A DNA stretch of 38,136 bases, taken from Polymyxa betae (Eukaryota; Endomyxa; Phytomyxea; Plasmodiophorida; Plasmodiophoridae). A program made the position numbers and the translations under genes. The stretch spans positions 1 through 38,136 of the forward strand of contig RBZT01000490.1 of the NCBI GenBank assembly GCA_003693705.1, written 5' to 3'. The notes below the pieces were generated by a model. That model did no database searches and was not told the origin of the DNA. It saw only the letters and a list, made by a program, of their open reading frames with translations. This document shows, in pieces, positions 1 through 9,120 of this stretch (positions are counted from its first letter, which is position 1; every line of letters starts with the position of its first letter).

Positions 1-73
1 TATCGTCGATTAATCCTTAATCCATGGACCAATATTGATTGGCATCACTCCTACATTCTTGAGGTCCATCCGG

Positions 74-334
74 TTAATGGAGTGTGTTTGCAGGGAGGAG
101 AAAGGTCTTTGCTACCAGGACGTACAATAGGCCCGGATTGGTCACAAATCTGGAGAACTTTTCGTGAGTGATGCCATCATAGTTTCCAATAGAACAAATG
201 GCAATGTACGATCTCGAATAATCGTTTCGGCAGAATTCGCTCACACTATTGCTTGAAATCACACTGACGTGTCTGTCGTGCAGACTGGAATTCAATAAGA
301 GTTGTCTCGGGGCTGGTCCCAGGTCTGATTTCAA
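74..334 (-). other. Possible coding fragment near the left edge, unrecognised
   Basis: A minus-strand open stretch of 86 codons ends in TAA at 76-74. It has no convincing ATG, because the frame opens at a TTG just after an upstream TGA. The middle part (around YIAICSIGNYDG) has a protein-like composition with alternating hydrophobic residues, so it could be an exon of a gene whose other exons I cannot place. No family was recognised. The surrounding 335-811 is AT-rich and shows no other supported gene; it must contain the promoter of the bromodomain gene. Low confidence. Confidence 0.2.
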
Positions 335-811
335 TCGAATTTGTCATGCAATCATTACCGTCCCAACTACGAAAAGTAAACTGCTGGAGATTGTTCAACC
401 TGAAATGGCCTTATCATACTACTTATGAATAACTGAAAGAGGGCCAAATTCCGACATATTCAGGAATGAATTCAAGAACAGACTGTTACCGCTCAAATTT
501 CTGGAAATTGTGAATTCGTTATAAATCAAGAGTAACTGAATCAAGCCTCTGCTAATTTTAGTAATCTATACAACATCGATAGTGAATTCGTAGTAAGCAA
601 AAACCTAACAAGTCAGCCCGGCCTCTCTAGCTTGACCCCGGAAGATAATGGGCGCGGAGTCAAACTTTAGTGCGCGCATTTTTCCGATTTGGTTGTTGTT
701 GGTGTTTGTCGCCGTTGGTTAATTTTGGAGACGGTGTGCCAAGCAGCTTTCGTGCAACCATCAATCACGTTCCCTCTATACATTGCCGCTGTTGCTGTCA
801 CTTGCTGAAGT

Positions 812-1519
812 ATGAGCACTGCTGCCAGTAAAAAACGTAAGCTGTCCGAAGGCGGCAGTGCAGCTGGTGGCGGAGGCGCTACCGCCGAGAACGACTTGAT
901 GAAGTCATGCCTGCCGATTTTGAAACAAATCGCTCAGCGACCCGATGCTGAGCCATTCTTGGACCCAGTCGACTGGGAAGAATTAGGAATTCCTGATTAT
1001 CCCGAAGTCATCAAGAACCCAATGGATCTAGGTACGATTCGTACCAAGCTTGAAGAAGGCAAATATGCCAGCGAGAAGGAGTTCGCTGCCGATGTCCATT
1101 TAGTATGGGACAATGCCAAGCTTTACAATCAGCCCGGGTCGGGTATCTATGTTGCTGCTGACGCCTTGCAGAAACAATTCGAACGACGTATGCAGAAGGT
1201 AATCAAGAGACCAACTACGGAACCGGCTTCGCCAGCGGCCAAAAAGAAGAAGCCAACGAAGGCTTCAACAGGAAAACAAGTTCCTCAAGCGGATAAGGTC
1301 AAGTTCGCTACGCTCATTAACCAGCTAACGGCGCCACAAATCGGAAAGGTCGTCGATATGATCTCGAAAGCTTGCCCAGAAGCTTTGAATGAAGAAGATG
1401 AGGAAGACCTAGAGATCGAAGTCGATAAGATTGACCGAGACACATTAACGCAATTGAATTCTTTCTGCGAGCAATCTGTTAGTTCAAACGGCGGCGATGC
1501 TAAGAAGAAGAAGAAGTAA
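812..1519 (+). CDS. Single-bromodomain plus NET-domain chromatin protein (BET/GTE-like)
   Basis: Intronless gene of 235 codons. Residues about 30-125 form a bromodomain: the ZA-loop region includes YPEVIKNPMDLGTI, and the acetyl-lysine-anchoring asparagine is present in the KLYNQPGS segment. A lysine-rich basic stretch follows (about 130-155), then an NET (extra-terminal) domain at about 160-225 with the usual acidic patch (EDEEDLEIEVDKI), and a polylysine tail. Proteins of this family read acetylated histones and recruit transcription machinery through NET. Fungal Bdf1 and animal BET proteins normally carry two bromodomains; this one has a single bromodomain, as plant GTE proteins do. The start is the first ATG, and the following AAAAAACG/AAGC codons are typical of a nuclear basic protein. 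Identity of domains is secure; orthology within BET is less certain. Confidence 0.93.
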   Translation: MSTAASKKRKLSEGGSAAGGGGATAENDLMKSCLPILKQIAQRPDAEPFLDPVDWEELGIPDYPEVIKNPMDLGTIRTKLEEGKYASEKEFAADVHLVWDNAKLYNQPGSGIYVAADALQKQFERRMQKVIKRPTTEPASPAAKKKKPTKASTGKQVPQADKVKFATLINQLTAPQIGKVVDMISKACPEALNEEDEEDLEIEVDKIDRDTLTQLNSFCEQSVSSNGGDAKKKKK

Positions 1520-1815
1520 TTTCTTAATCAATCTAATCTGCAGAGTCCCGTGTCTAGAGTTGTTTTATCATTATAAAGCGAGCACGGCTGCTTTGCTGCA
1601 CACATATTGTATTCCCCATCCTATATATCGCTTTTATAAATTCGTTTCACCTTATAGTACTTCGCTTTTCAGAAGCCGATTATGACCGGTCAAAGGGTGT
1701 GGTTTTGCGAAAGGATTCCCTCATGCTATAGTATGATACCTTTGTATGATGATATTCACACAGAGAAAAATGCGCGCTATCAGCCTGTCAGAAGACTTGT
1801 CTCGATCACTTCGTA

Positions 1816-2863
1816 ATGAATTTGCAACAGCCTGATGATGTTCGATCGCTTAGCTGTCTGGACATGCTGAAACGGAATCCATGTCCAGTATTATCGTTAG
1901 GCTGTCCGATCTTAAATGCAGCTTTTTCCGATGGATTGCGGCCTGGATTGTCAGAGCTTTGTGGCGAGGCTGGAACCGGGAAATCCCAGCTCTGCTTGCA
2001 GCTTTTGCTTCAAGTACAATTGTATGAGAGCTGATACTCGTCACTTCAATTCTTATTCAAACGCTCCCCGTCTAGACCAGAATCAATGGGCGGTTTGAAT
2101 GGAAAATCACTGTACATATGCACTGAGAAGGTTCACGATCGTTTTGGTCAGCAACCCCCAGTGCATGATGACTGTTTCATGTTAAGGTCGCTTCCAGTCG
2201 TCTAATCGAAATGGCTTCAGGCATTGTGCGAAAAGCACCTCAGTTACGCCAGCACAACTTTCTTGAAAACATTCTGATTCGACCAGGTACGAACATTGCT
2301 TTAAGAGGAGCGTATTCTTCAAGTTTTGATCAGTCGACTCGGTTGAGGAGCTTCAAATGATTCTGTTCGAGTGGGTCCCAGCTCTTCTTAAGAATCCGCA
2401 AGACAACATCAAGCTGGTCGTCGTTGATAGCGTAGCCGCCCTTCTAAGGATGGAGGGCAGCGTTAAAGATCGCTCCCAGCTCGCGTACCATTTGCGTCAA
2501 CTGGCCATGCTGCACAATATTTGCATCGTCGCTTCGAATCAGGTCTCCGATGTCATGTCGAACCAAGCGTCTGGAGGACAGCTGCAATTCTTGTCGTCAG
2601 GCCGACTTGTTACACCTGCATTAGGTCGGCGTTGGTCGATTGACATTTCTCGAAGAATAATCCTAACCCGGGGTACACAGCCTTCCGATTGACCGTCCAG
2701 ATCCGTCTGTTTTTAACATTTTACAGATCGAAGCCCCGTTCCAAGACGCGTTATGTTTGCATCAGGCTCCTCCTACTGCCCCGATGGGCATATTGAATTT
2801 TACATAAATGATATGGGCGTCTTCGGCAAGCCTCAATCCGATTCCAGAGATCCCATTCCTTGA
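1816..2863 (+). CDS. XRCC3: RAD51 paralogue XRCC3 (DNA recombination ATPase)
   Basis: Five exons: 1816-2021, 2076-2130, 2187-2286, 2334-2672, 2727-2863 (837 bases, 278 residues). All four introns are 47-56 bases with GT..AG ends. The joined protein starts the ATPase core with LSLGCPILNAA and has Walker A GEAGTGKSQL, then LQVQLPES leading to the LYICTEK strand, Walker B LVVVDSVAAL, and the NQV motif (SNQVSDVM). The last exon gives the terminal beta-strand region after a SPVPRRVMF segment. The pattern follows XRCC3 rather than RAD51: the long N-terminal helix-hairpin-helix region is absent, so this is a short form. Known XRCC3 acts with RAD51C in homologous-recombination repair in the nucleus. 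The gene is convergent with a small minus-strand gene ending about 50 bases further on. Confidence 0.92.
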
Positions 2864-2913
2864 CTTTCATCTTCGGTAATCTTTAGTAATACAGAGCCTG
2901 GCAGGGCTCATTG

Positions 2914-3381
2914 TCATATTTTATCAGTAAGGCGTCGTTCGTATTGTTGATGCCATTTTGCATCCATCTGGGGGGCCGATCTGTCCATCCGTAGTAGCTG
3001 AACATTAACCGGATCCGAATGATTGGCTGTGACATCTGAAATACGTTTGAAGAATTGGATGCTAGCAAGGACTGAACAAGCTTTATTGGAAAGCAATATT
3101 TCTCGACGACTTTTCGAATATCATGCTCATTCACTTAAATCACGCGGTTACTTCCGGCTATACCTTTCAATGCGGAAATCGAGTTCTACCAATGCAGATT
3201 CATTCCTTGCGATACGATTTCGACTAGTCATGTCAATGTGTACGACACACAATTGAGAAATGGGCAGTTGCATGACCATGCATTTTGCATGGATTTCCGC
3301 CGCTGCGGTGAATCGGTGACTTCCGCCAAAACCCAACTTGAAGTGCAACTTGTGCGTTAAGCTTTGGTGCGAAACTTTCAA
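2914..3381 (-). CDS. Small two-exon gene, unknown function
   Basis: Exon 1 runs from an ATG at 3381 to 3152, a 42-base GT..AG intron follows (3151-3110), and exon 2 runs 3109-2914. The joined frame is 142 codons. An in-frame ATG at 3240 would give a shorter, highly charged protein of about 95 residues beginning MTSRNRIARNES. The C-terminal half has helix-like heptads rich in R, E and Q, and no signal peptide or membrane segment. The gene would lie head to head with NF-YC (starts about 60 bases apart) and tail to tail with XRCC3. I do not recognise a family. The call rests only on the splice-restored frame and its position filling an otherwise empty gap, so the structure and start are uncertain. 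Confidence 0.4.
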
Positions 3382-3439
3382 TTTAGCTGTACTTATTCCT
3401 GAAACCTTTCAAGAAACGGTGTCGCTCTCTTCACACGAT

Positions 3440-4069
3440 ATGTCGTCCTCTCTCCATGCTGACGAACCATTCGCTGGCGTCCTCAGTCCAGCAGATCCTT
3501 CGGCAGCATTGTCGTCGCCCACAAACCGCTTCGCACCGTTCGTCAGTATGGAATTCACCAGCCTGAAGGCGCTGCAGTTTCCTGTCGCGCGTATCAAGAA
3601 GATCATGAAGTCTGATGAGGATGTCTCGGTTGGTCTTCTCAGATGGGATTTCGTCTGCAGTCTTTCTGATGCTAGCTTATTGTCAGATGATTAGCGGCGA
3701 AGTTCCAGTTTTATTCTCGAAAGCTTGCGAGCTGTTTATTCTGGATATGACCCAGCAAGCCTATCAGCATACTCTTCATTGCAAGCGGCGAACTTTACAA
3801 CTGTATGTTTAATCATTCTTGCTCTGAGGCTGGTCGTCTCAAATCTGAGTAGCAACGATATTGCCGCTGCTGTCTCTCAATGCAGTCTATTTGACTTCTT
3901 GATCGATATCGTGCAACCCAACAATAACGAAAACAATCCGAATGACGAAATTGAGCTCAATGAGTCGTCTATGGGCCAGAATGTCTCATTATCGACATAT
4001 TATGAAGAACAGAATCCAAACGCATCCAGGCAGCTTCTGCCAGCGCTGGCTCCGCCCTTTGAAGAATGA
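3440..4069 (+). CDS. HAP5: CCAAT-binding factor subunit C (NF-YC / HAP5)
   Basis: Three exons: 3440-3628, 3687-3802, 3853-4069 (173 residues). The introns are 58 and 50 bases. The histone-fold core is almost canonical: FPVARIKKIMKSDEDV, then ISGEVPVLFSKACELFI across the first junction, KRRTLQ before the second, and NDIAAAV..CSLFDFLIDIV after it. NF-YC pairs with NF-YB through this histone fold and with NF-YA binds CCAAT boxes. The N-terminus (about 40 residues) is Ser/Pro-rich, and the C-terminus is acidic and Asn-rich. The chosen ATG follows a Ser-rich leader; the frame stays open about 34 codons upstream, so a slightly longer protein is possible. No introns are ambiguous. Confidence 0.94.
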
Positions 4070-4824
4070 TTCGGTTGATGGTGCTGTACTACTAACAGAT
4101 TGCCTTGTGATCATTGCCTAAAATTGTCGTGCGGCGGCAGGCTAAACAGCATTCGCCTGGGTTTGACCAATCTAATATAGGTCCCCTTTATATCGAATCT
4201 TCTTACGTCTTAATATCGGATATAGATTTGGGGACTGATACGGTTGAAAACTATATATATTTGCACAGCATTTGAATTATTCATTTTTCCTGGTCGCATG
4301 TGATCGTTTGCCTTTTGATTCTCTATTGATGTTTTCCTATCACGTTAGATAAGGACACTTGTAAACTAGTCGATTGGCAGCTAGATTTCGGTGAAGCTCC
4401 GCAACTGAGGGCGAGACAGCCACTTTATGTTCATCACAAGCGAGGTAGGGAGATTCGTGCTCTAACTAATGCCATCGATGTCTGAGCATCTAAAATTAGT
4501 TATAATCATCTGGGTTCAATTTAAGTTGCGACGACGATCCGAAGATAGCGCACCGTCGCTGATTTTGCTGTTTTGAGCAATCCCGCTGCCATCGTGAAAT
4601 TCTTGTGACTTGTGAAACCCTCGTTATCTAAATGCCCTAAACGATTAAAAATCCATCAAAGTGGGTCCCCAAGTCTGTATTATGTTGCGTAAAGACGGCG
4701 GGACCCTCTTGTATCTTCACCTTCCATCCCGTCTTCATCACTGTCGTCATTCCCTTTACTGTCGTCGCCTGTATCGGGTCGTCGGCCGCAATCTTGACAG
4801 TCAGATTTGGGCCACGACAACATC
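4070..4824. other. Intergenic region, no gene seen
   Basis: About 750 bases between NF-YC and the peptidase gene. It is AT-rich in 4190-4330, with tracts such as TATATATATTTG near 4254. No open frame here resembles a protein except shadows of the peptidase exon, and I found no tRNA-like cloverleaf. It presumably holds the NF-YC 3' end and the promoter of the peptidase gene. Confidence 0.6.
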
Positions 4825-6335
4825 ATGTTGCGCTCTGTAGCCCGTCGGTATCGCTCGTTCGTGACGGCGCCAGCGCCCTGGCGCTCAAACGCCCCGGCAT
4901 CGCTGTTCGCCAACTACCCGGCGACGGAAGTCTCTACTACGTCCAATGGCGTCCGGGTCGCTACCGAAACACTTCCTGGCCAGACAGCAACGATTCAAGT
5001 CTGGATCGATGCTGGATCCAGATACGAGGATGAAAACAACAACGGTGTCGCTCACTTCCTGGAGCATTTGAAGTTCAAAGGAACCAAAAATCGTAGCCGA
5101 GTTCAGCTGGAAACCGAAGTCGAGAACCTTGGAGCGCATCTGAATGCCTACACGTCCCGGGAACATACCGTTTATTTCGCTTCCGTGTTCAAAAACCACA
5201 TACCTCAGGCCATGGATTTACTCTCAGATATTCTCCAGGTTTGTTGGTTTTATTTTCTCGATGAAACCCGCGGTAATTATGCTTTGTAGAATTCTCTTCT
5301 CGACCAAAGTGCTATTGAAAGGGAGCGTGATGTCATTCTGCGTGAGATGAAAGAGGTATTCTTCCATATAAATCAGTTCTTTTCTGTAATCAACTTTAGG
5401 TGGAATCAATTCCGGAAGAGGTTGTTTTTGATCGCCTGCACGAAGCTGCCTATCGTGACCAACCTTTGGGTCGAACTATTCTGGGACCCGTCAAGCACAT
5501 TGCACAGACCATCAATCAAGATATGTTACGAGCTTATATCAAGAAGCATTACACAGCTGATCGTATAGTTGTGGTCGGCGCTGGGGCCGTCGATCACAAA
5601 CAACTCGTTGAGCTCACTGAGAAGTCTTTTGGAAAACTGCCGGGTCCATCTGATCCTGTTGTACTGGAACCTGCCGTTTTTACAGGCGGTGATACCAGAG
5701 AACGTCAGGATGACCTGAAGAAGGCCTATTTTGCCCTCGCGTATCCGACAACGGGCGCCAACTCCCCGGATTCCTTCCCACTGATGTTCCTACAGCAGCT
5801 TCTTGGTAAATGGGAGCGATCGCTAAACTCTCAGGCGTTGCCGTCAGCCCTAGCCAGATTCTCACATTCCAATTTGGTTGCGAATGTGACTAAAATGGAA
5901 TGTGTTGATAAGTTGACCCCATTCAATTCACAGTACAGTGATACTGGATTGTTCGGTGTTTACGTTGAAGCCCAGCCTCAAGACGTCAACGAAGCCGTCT
6001 TTCAGATCACCAATGAAATCACCCGGCTATCGTATGAACTCACTGAAGAACAGGTCGAAGTCGCCCGGCACATGCTGAAAGCGGCATGCTTGACATCAAT
6101 GGACGGGACCACGACTTTGGCTGATGAGATCGGTCGACAAATCCTGTACCATGGGCGCCGTATGCATCCAGCTGAGATCATTGCACGAATCGACGATGTC
6201 GATGCAGCTGCTGTTCGTAACTGCGCTGTCAAGTACCTGCAAGATGTCGATGTTGTCGTGAGTGGATATGGTGCCGTTCACGAGCTACCTGATTATAACT
6301 ATGTTCGTCGTCGGACATACTGGCTCCGATACTAA
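4825..6335 (+). CDS. PMPCB: Mitochondrial processing peptidase beta subunit
   Basis: Three exons: 4825-5238, 5290-5355, 5400-6335, with introns of 51 and 44 bases. The N-terminus MLRSVARRYRSF is an arginine-rich amphipathic mitochondrial presequence. The inverted zinc site HFLEH is followed by FKGT, and the downstream glutamates needed for the third ligand lie in the IERERDVILREMKE segment across the second exon. The C-terminal half carries the inactive M16 repeat ending DYNYVRRRTYWLRY. With MPP-alpha it removes presequences from imported matrix proteins; core-I proteins of complex III are close relatives but usually lose the HxxEH motif, which is intact here. The ATG at 4825 is chosen over an upstream non-ATG extension because it begins the presequence. 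Confidence 0.95.
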
Positions 6336-6368
6336 TCGGGTCTTTGACAAAATGTTCTCATGCGGTTT

Positions 6369-6374
6369 AATAAA
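6369..6374 (+). terminator. Polyadenylation signal AATAAA of the MPP-beta gene
   Basis: AATAAA 34 bases after the stop codon, inside the 58-base gap that separates this gene from the convergent PP2C gene. Confidence 0.6.
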
Positions 6375-6393
6375 TAGATTATAGACAATCTGG

Positions 6394-7675
6394 CTAGGTG
6401 ACGGAAGGTCGAATTACAGACATAACAAGGCTGTTGCATATGATCATTAACAGCAAGCTATGAGAGAACTGCAAACATTCTTACCTCATATTATCACCAG
6501 AACATTCCTGAGTCCATTCCGCATCACTTCTCAACACAATAGTCTCAGAAGCATGCTGCTCCTAATGTTGATTCAGTATTCACGAATACGTTCAATCATC
6601 TGTACCTACTCCATGCTGTAATGTCTCATTTAATATCATAACAATATCACGTTCTTCAAGTACGTCCCAGATCCCATCTGATGCACATATTATACACGTC
6701 TAATCACATAACAATCAGCGAATCTAGAGCCATAAGCATCAGTGAAACTAACCGCTCTCGTCTGACTCAACCTCCTCGTAGCGACTTCCGGTTGGGATAG
6801 TACGCCATGCTTACTGAGGACGCGATGCCCCAAAGCACGGCTCATATTCAGTGTGAGTTTCTGTCGAATGGCGTCCTCAATGCTCATGATCTGTCCCGGA
6901 AAGATTCGGACTCCGCCGTGCTCGACGATTTTGGCATCGGCCAGGGCCAGACGCTCGTATTCGGCATCGTTGGTTCTGGGATTATGATCTCGAGACGACC
7001 ATTGCCATGACCAGACCCGCGTCCGGGCGTTCTCCTCGAAGATCGCAATACGTGAATCACCGATCCATGCCAGGTCGATGACGTCGCCGGCGATCTTGGC
7101 GACGGCAGCCGTCGTCCCATAGTCGTAAGGCCATTCAGGATCGCGGCGATGCTCGTTATCAGCGATGTCCACGAGAAGATGGTGGATGTCCAGAAGGGAG
7201 TCGGAAAGCGATCGGCCGCTGAGCGTGAACGGAGCCAGGAGAGCGGCACCAATGGCGGCCGCCGTCTCGCCCAGCACGCCATGACCGTCAAAAACGCCCA
7301 GAATTCGGACATCATGGCTTTTATGAACTACAATCCGATCCTAAAAACAATCAAATCGCTTTACTTTTTTCAAATTTTTACAACGCTTACTTGGTTGAGA
7401 GAGCGATATCGACCATCGCAGGAGATGGCGAACGAATCTGGCGCCGAGACTCGAGTGATATCGAAACAGCCCAGCCTGGCAGCTAGCGGGTCGTCTAATT
7501 TCGAAGCCTCGATCTGGGCCGCAGGGCTGTCCTCGGATGACATGGGCGAGGCTGGCGTCTGGCGACCCAAATCGCGATAGTCGTCAGCGCTGTCCGCAAT
7601 AATAATCTACAAAAAGATAAAAATGTCGAATAAACGACACAAATATCATATTGTCATTACAGAGCTGATCGCCAT
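6394..7675 (-). CDS. PP2C-family protein serine/threonine phosphatase
   Basis: Six exons on the minus strand: 7675-7661, 7606-7391, 7340-6753, 6699-6610, 6561-6485, 6430-6394 (1023 bases, 340 residues). Introns are 48-54 bases. PP2C motifs appear in order: NQDRIVVH, GVFDGHG, YGTTAAVA, AWIGDSRI, DHNPRTNDAE, CASDGIWD and GDNM. The metal-binding aspartates in DGHG, ASDG and GDN are present. The usual SRALGD is SRALGH here. These enzymes are Mn/Mg-dependent phosphatases; the substrate cannot be told. The 15-base first exon (MAISS) is the least certain part; an internal Met in the next exon could serve instead. Shares a divergent promoter of about 280 bases with CCDC113. Confidence 0.9.
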
Positions 7676-7956
7676 TCATGCAGCATGCGATATTCATTGG
7701 AGCTCGACGGGTTGCTTGATGGAATATCGAATGGATGTGGAGATAGCTAAATGGAAGCAATGAAATCACTCTCTGAATTTTGATAAGTAGAAGATTTGCA
7801 GACAGAATCATGTTTAGTTCTGATTTCCAACGCTGGTAATCAATAAACCAGCTTCAGCTCTTCTTAACAGCTCTTCTCTTTATGAATTGAGTATCATCGG
7901 TTGTGATAGAGATCACATGAATAGCGATGTCTATAACGAGATCGATCATGACCTGA

Positions 7957-9098
7957 ATGGTACCGCCAATCGAACAACGCCCTTCTATCCTGAGTTCAGC
8001 CATGTCAGTCGGTGTCGTCGATTTCGGGTTCGATGTCGGTTCCGAACTGAACGAGGCTCGCCTCGAGAATGCTCTGCAGATGGTCATGGAGAGGAACGAT
8101 CTCCTCATCAAGGAGAACGAAATGCTGTCCGCCCATCTGTTCCGACAACGAGGCTCGGCGCTGCCCGACGACGACCTGGTCGAGGCGCCGTACCGGCCCC
8201 TGTCGTTACAGGAGAAATTCGAGATGATCATGCAGGAGGAAGGCGCCATCAATGTCGATATTGCTGATCTCACCGACAAGGCCAATCGCGACATTTGCTC
8301 ATTGAAGGAGGTCCTAGAAGAGAGCACCATTCGATGCAATGAGATCAAGAAGGACGCTTACGAGCTGCGACGAGATCTGATGGCGAACTCGGAGGCCACC
8401 AAAGTAATCGAGTAGAAGGGTCATTGGACATGTCTGATGGTGGTGGTGCAGATATCTGCTGAGAAGCTGATTAAGTATCTACAGGAGAAGTTGGAAAGTA
8501 AACAGGCACAATGTGACAAGTTACAGGCCAAGAACGCCTCGTTGAAGCTACAGATTCAGAAATGTGAACTGCAGCTGAAGCAGAAATCAGATCAAGGCGA
8601 GAATCTGCATCAGATCGATTTCGAGCAGCTTCAGATCGAGAATTCGCAGTATAATACCAAGATTGAACAGCGAAACAAACAGCTTCTGAAATTGAAAATG
8701 ACGACCGGCAAAACCGTTCAGGTGAATCTTTTCCTGATGATGGAAGATGTTCGAACTAAGGTTGATAACAGGTTTTAAACAACGCCAAACACGATTTGTC
8801 AACATTGCTAAGCGAGAACGCCAAGCTGCATAAAGATATCGCTGAGCGCGAGCAACAGATTAAGAAACTCGCCGATGAACTTGATCGCGTAGTCGACGAT
8901 ATCAGTAAAGCAAATCGAACTAATAAGCGATATGAAGAGAAATTGCAAAATATCGAGATGCCACACGTTCTCGATTATGTTCATCAAGTTGGAGAGCTGC
9001 AAGCCCTCAAAACCGAACTTAAAAGCTGGAACCGAAAGATCGTGATTGCAGAAATTAACGCAAACCAAAAGATTAGCAAACCCATAATAAATCATTAA
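7957..9098 (+). CDS. CCDC113: CCDC113-like coiled-coil axoneme protein (DUF4201)
   Basis: Three exons: 7957-8403, 8452-8721, 8772-9098 (347 residues); introns 48 and 50 bases. The protein is almost entirely coiled coil. The diagnostic DUF4201 stretch is present: IDFEQLQIENSQYN, then ERxKQLLKLKM-type sequence (EQRNKQLLKLKM), GKTVQVLN restored exactly across the second junction, and a C-terminal WNRKIVIAE element. CCDC113 (FAP263) and its partner CCDC96 (FAP184) belong to cilia/flagella and basal-body structures, so the gene implies a flagellated stage. An internal in-frame ATG at 8002 is an alternative start. The closely related CCDC96 shares the domain, but the spacing and short N-terminus fit CCDC113 better. 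An AATAAA at 9086-9091 overlaps the last codons. Confidence 0.88.
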
Positions 9099-9120
9099 AA
9101 AAGGTCAAATGATAGGAAAT

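Noticed and set aside
3110..3151. An 18-base micro-intron alternative in the small gene beside XRCC3
   Set aside because: It leads straight to an in-frame stop; the 42-base intron restores a long frame.
7149..7580. Plus-strand open frame of 143 codons
   Set aside because: Reverse shadow of PP2C exons 2-3, including the intron between them.
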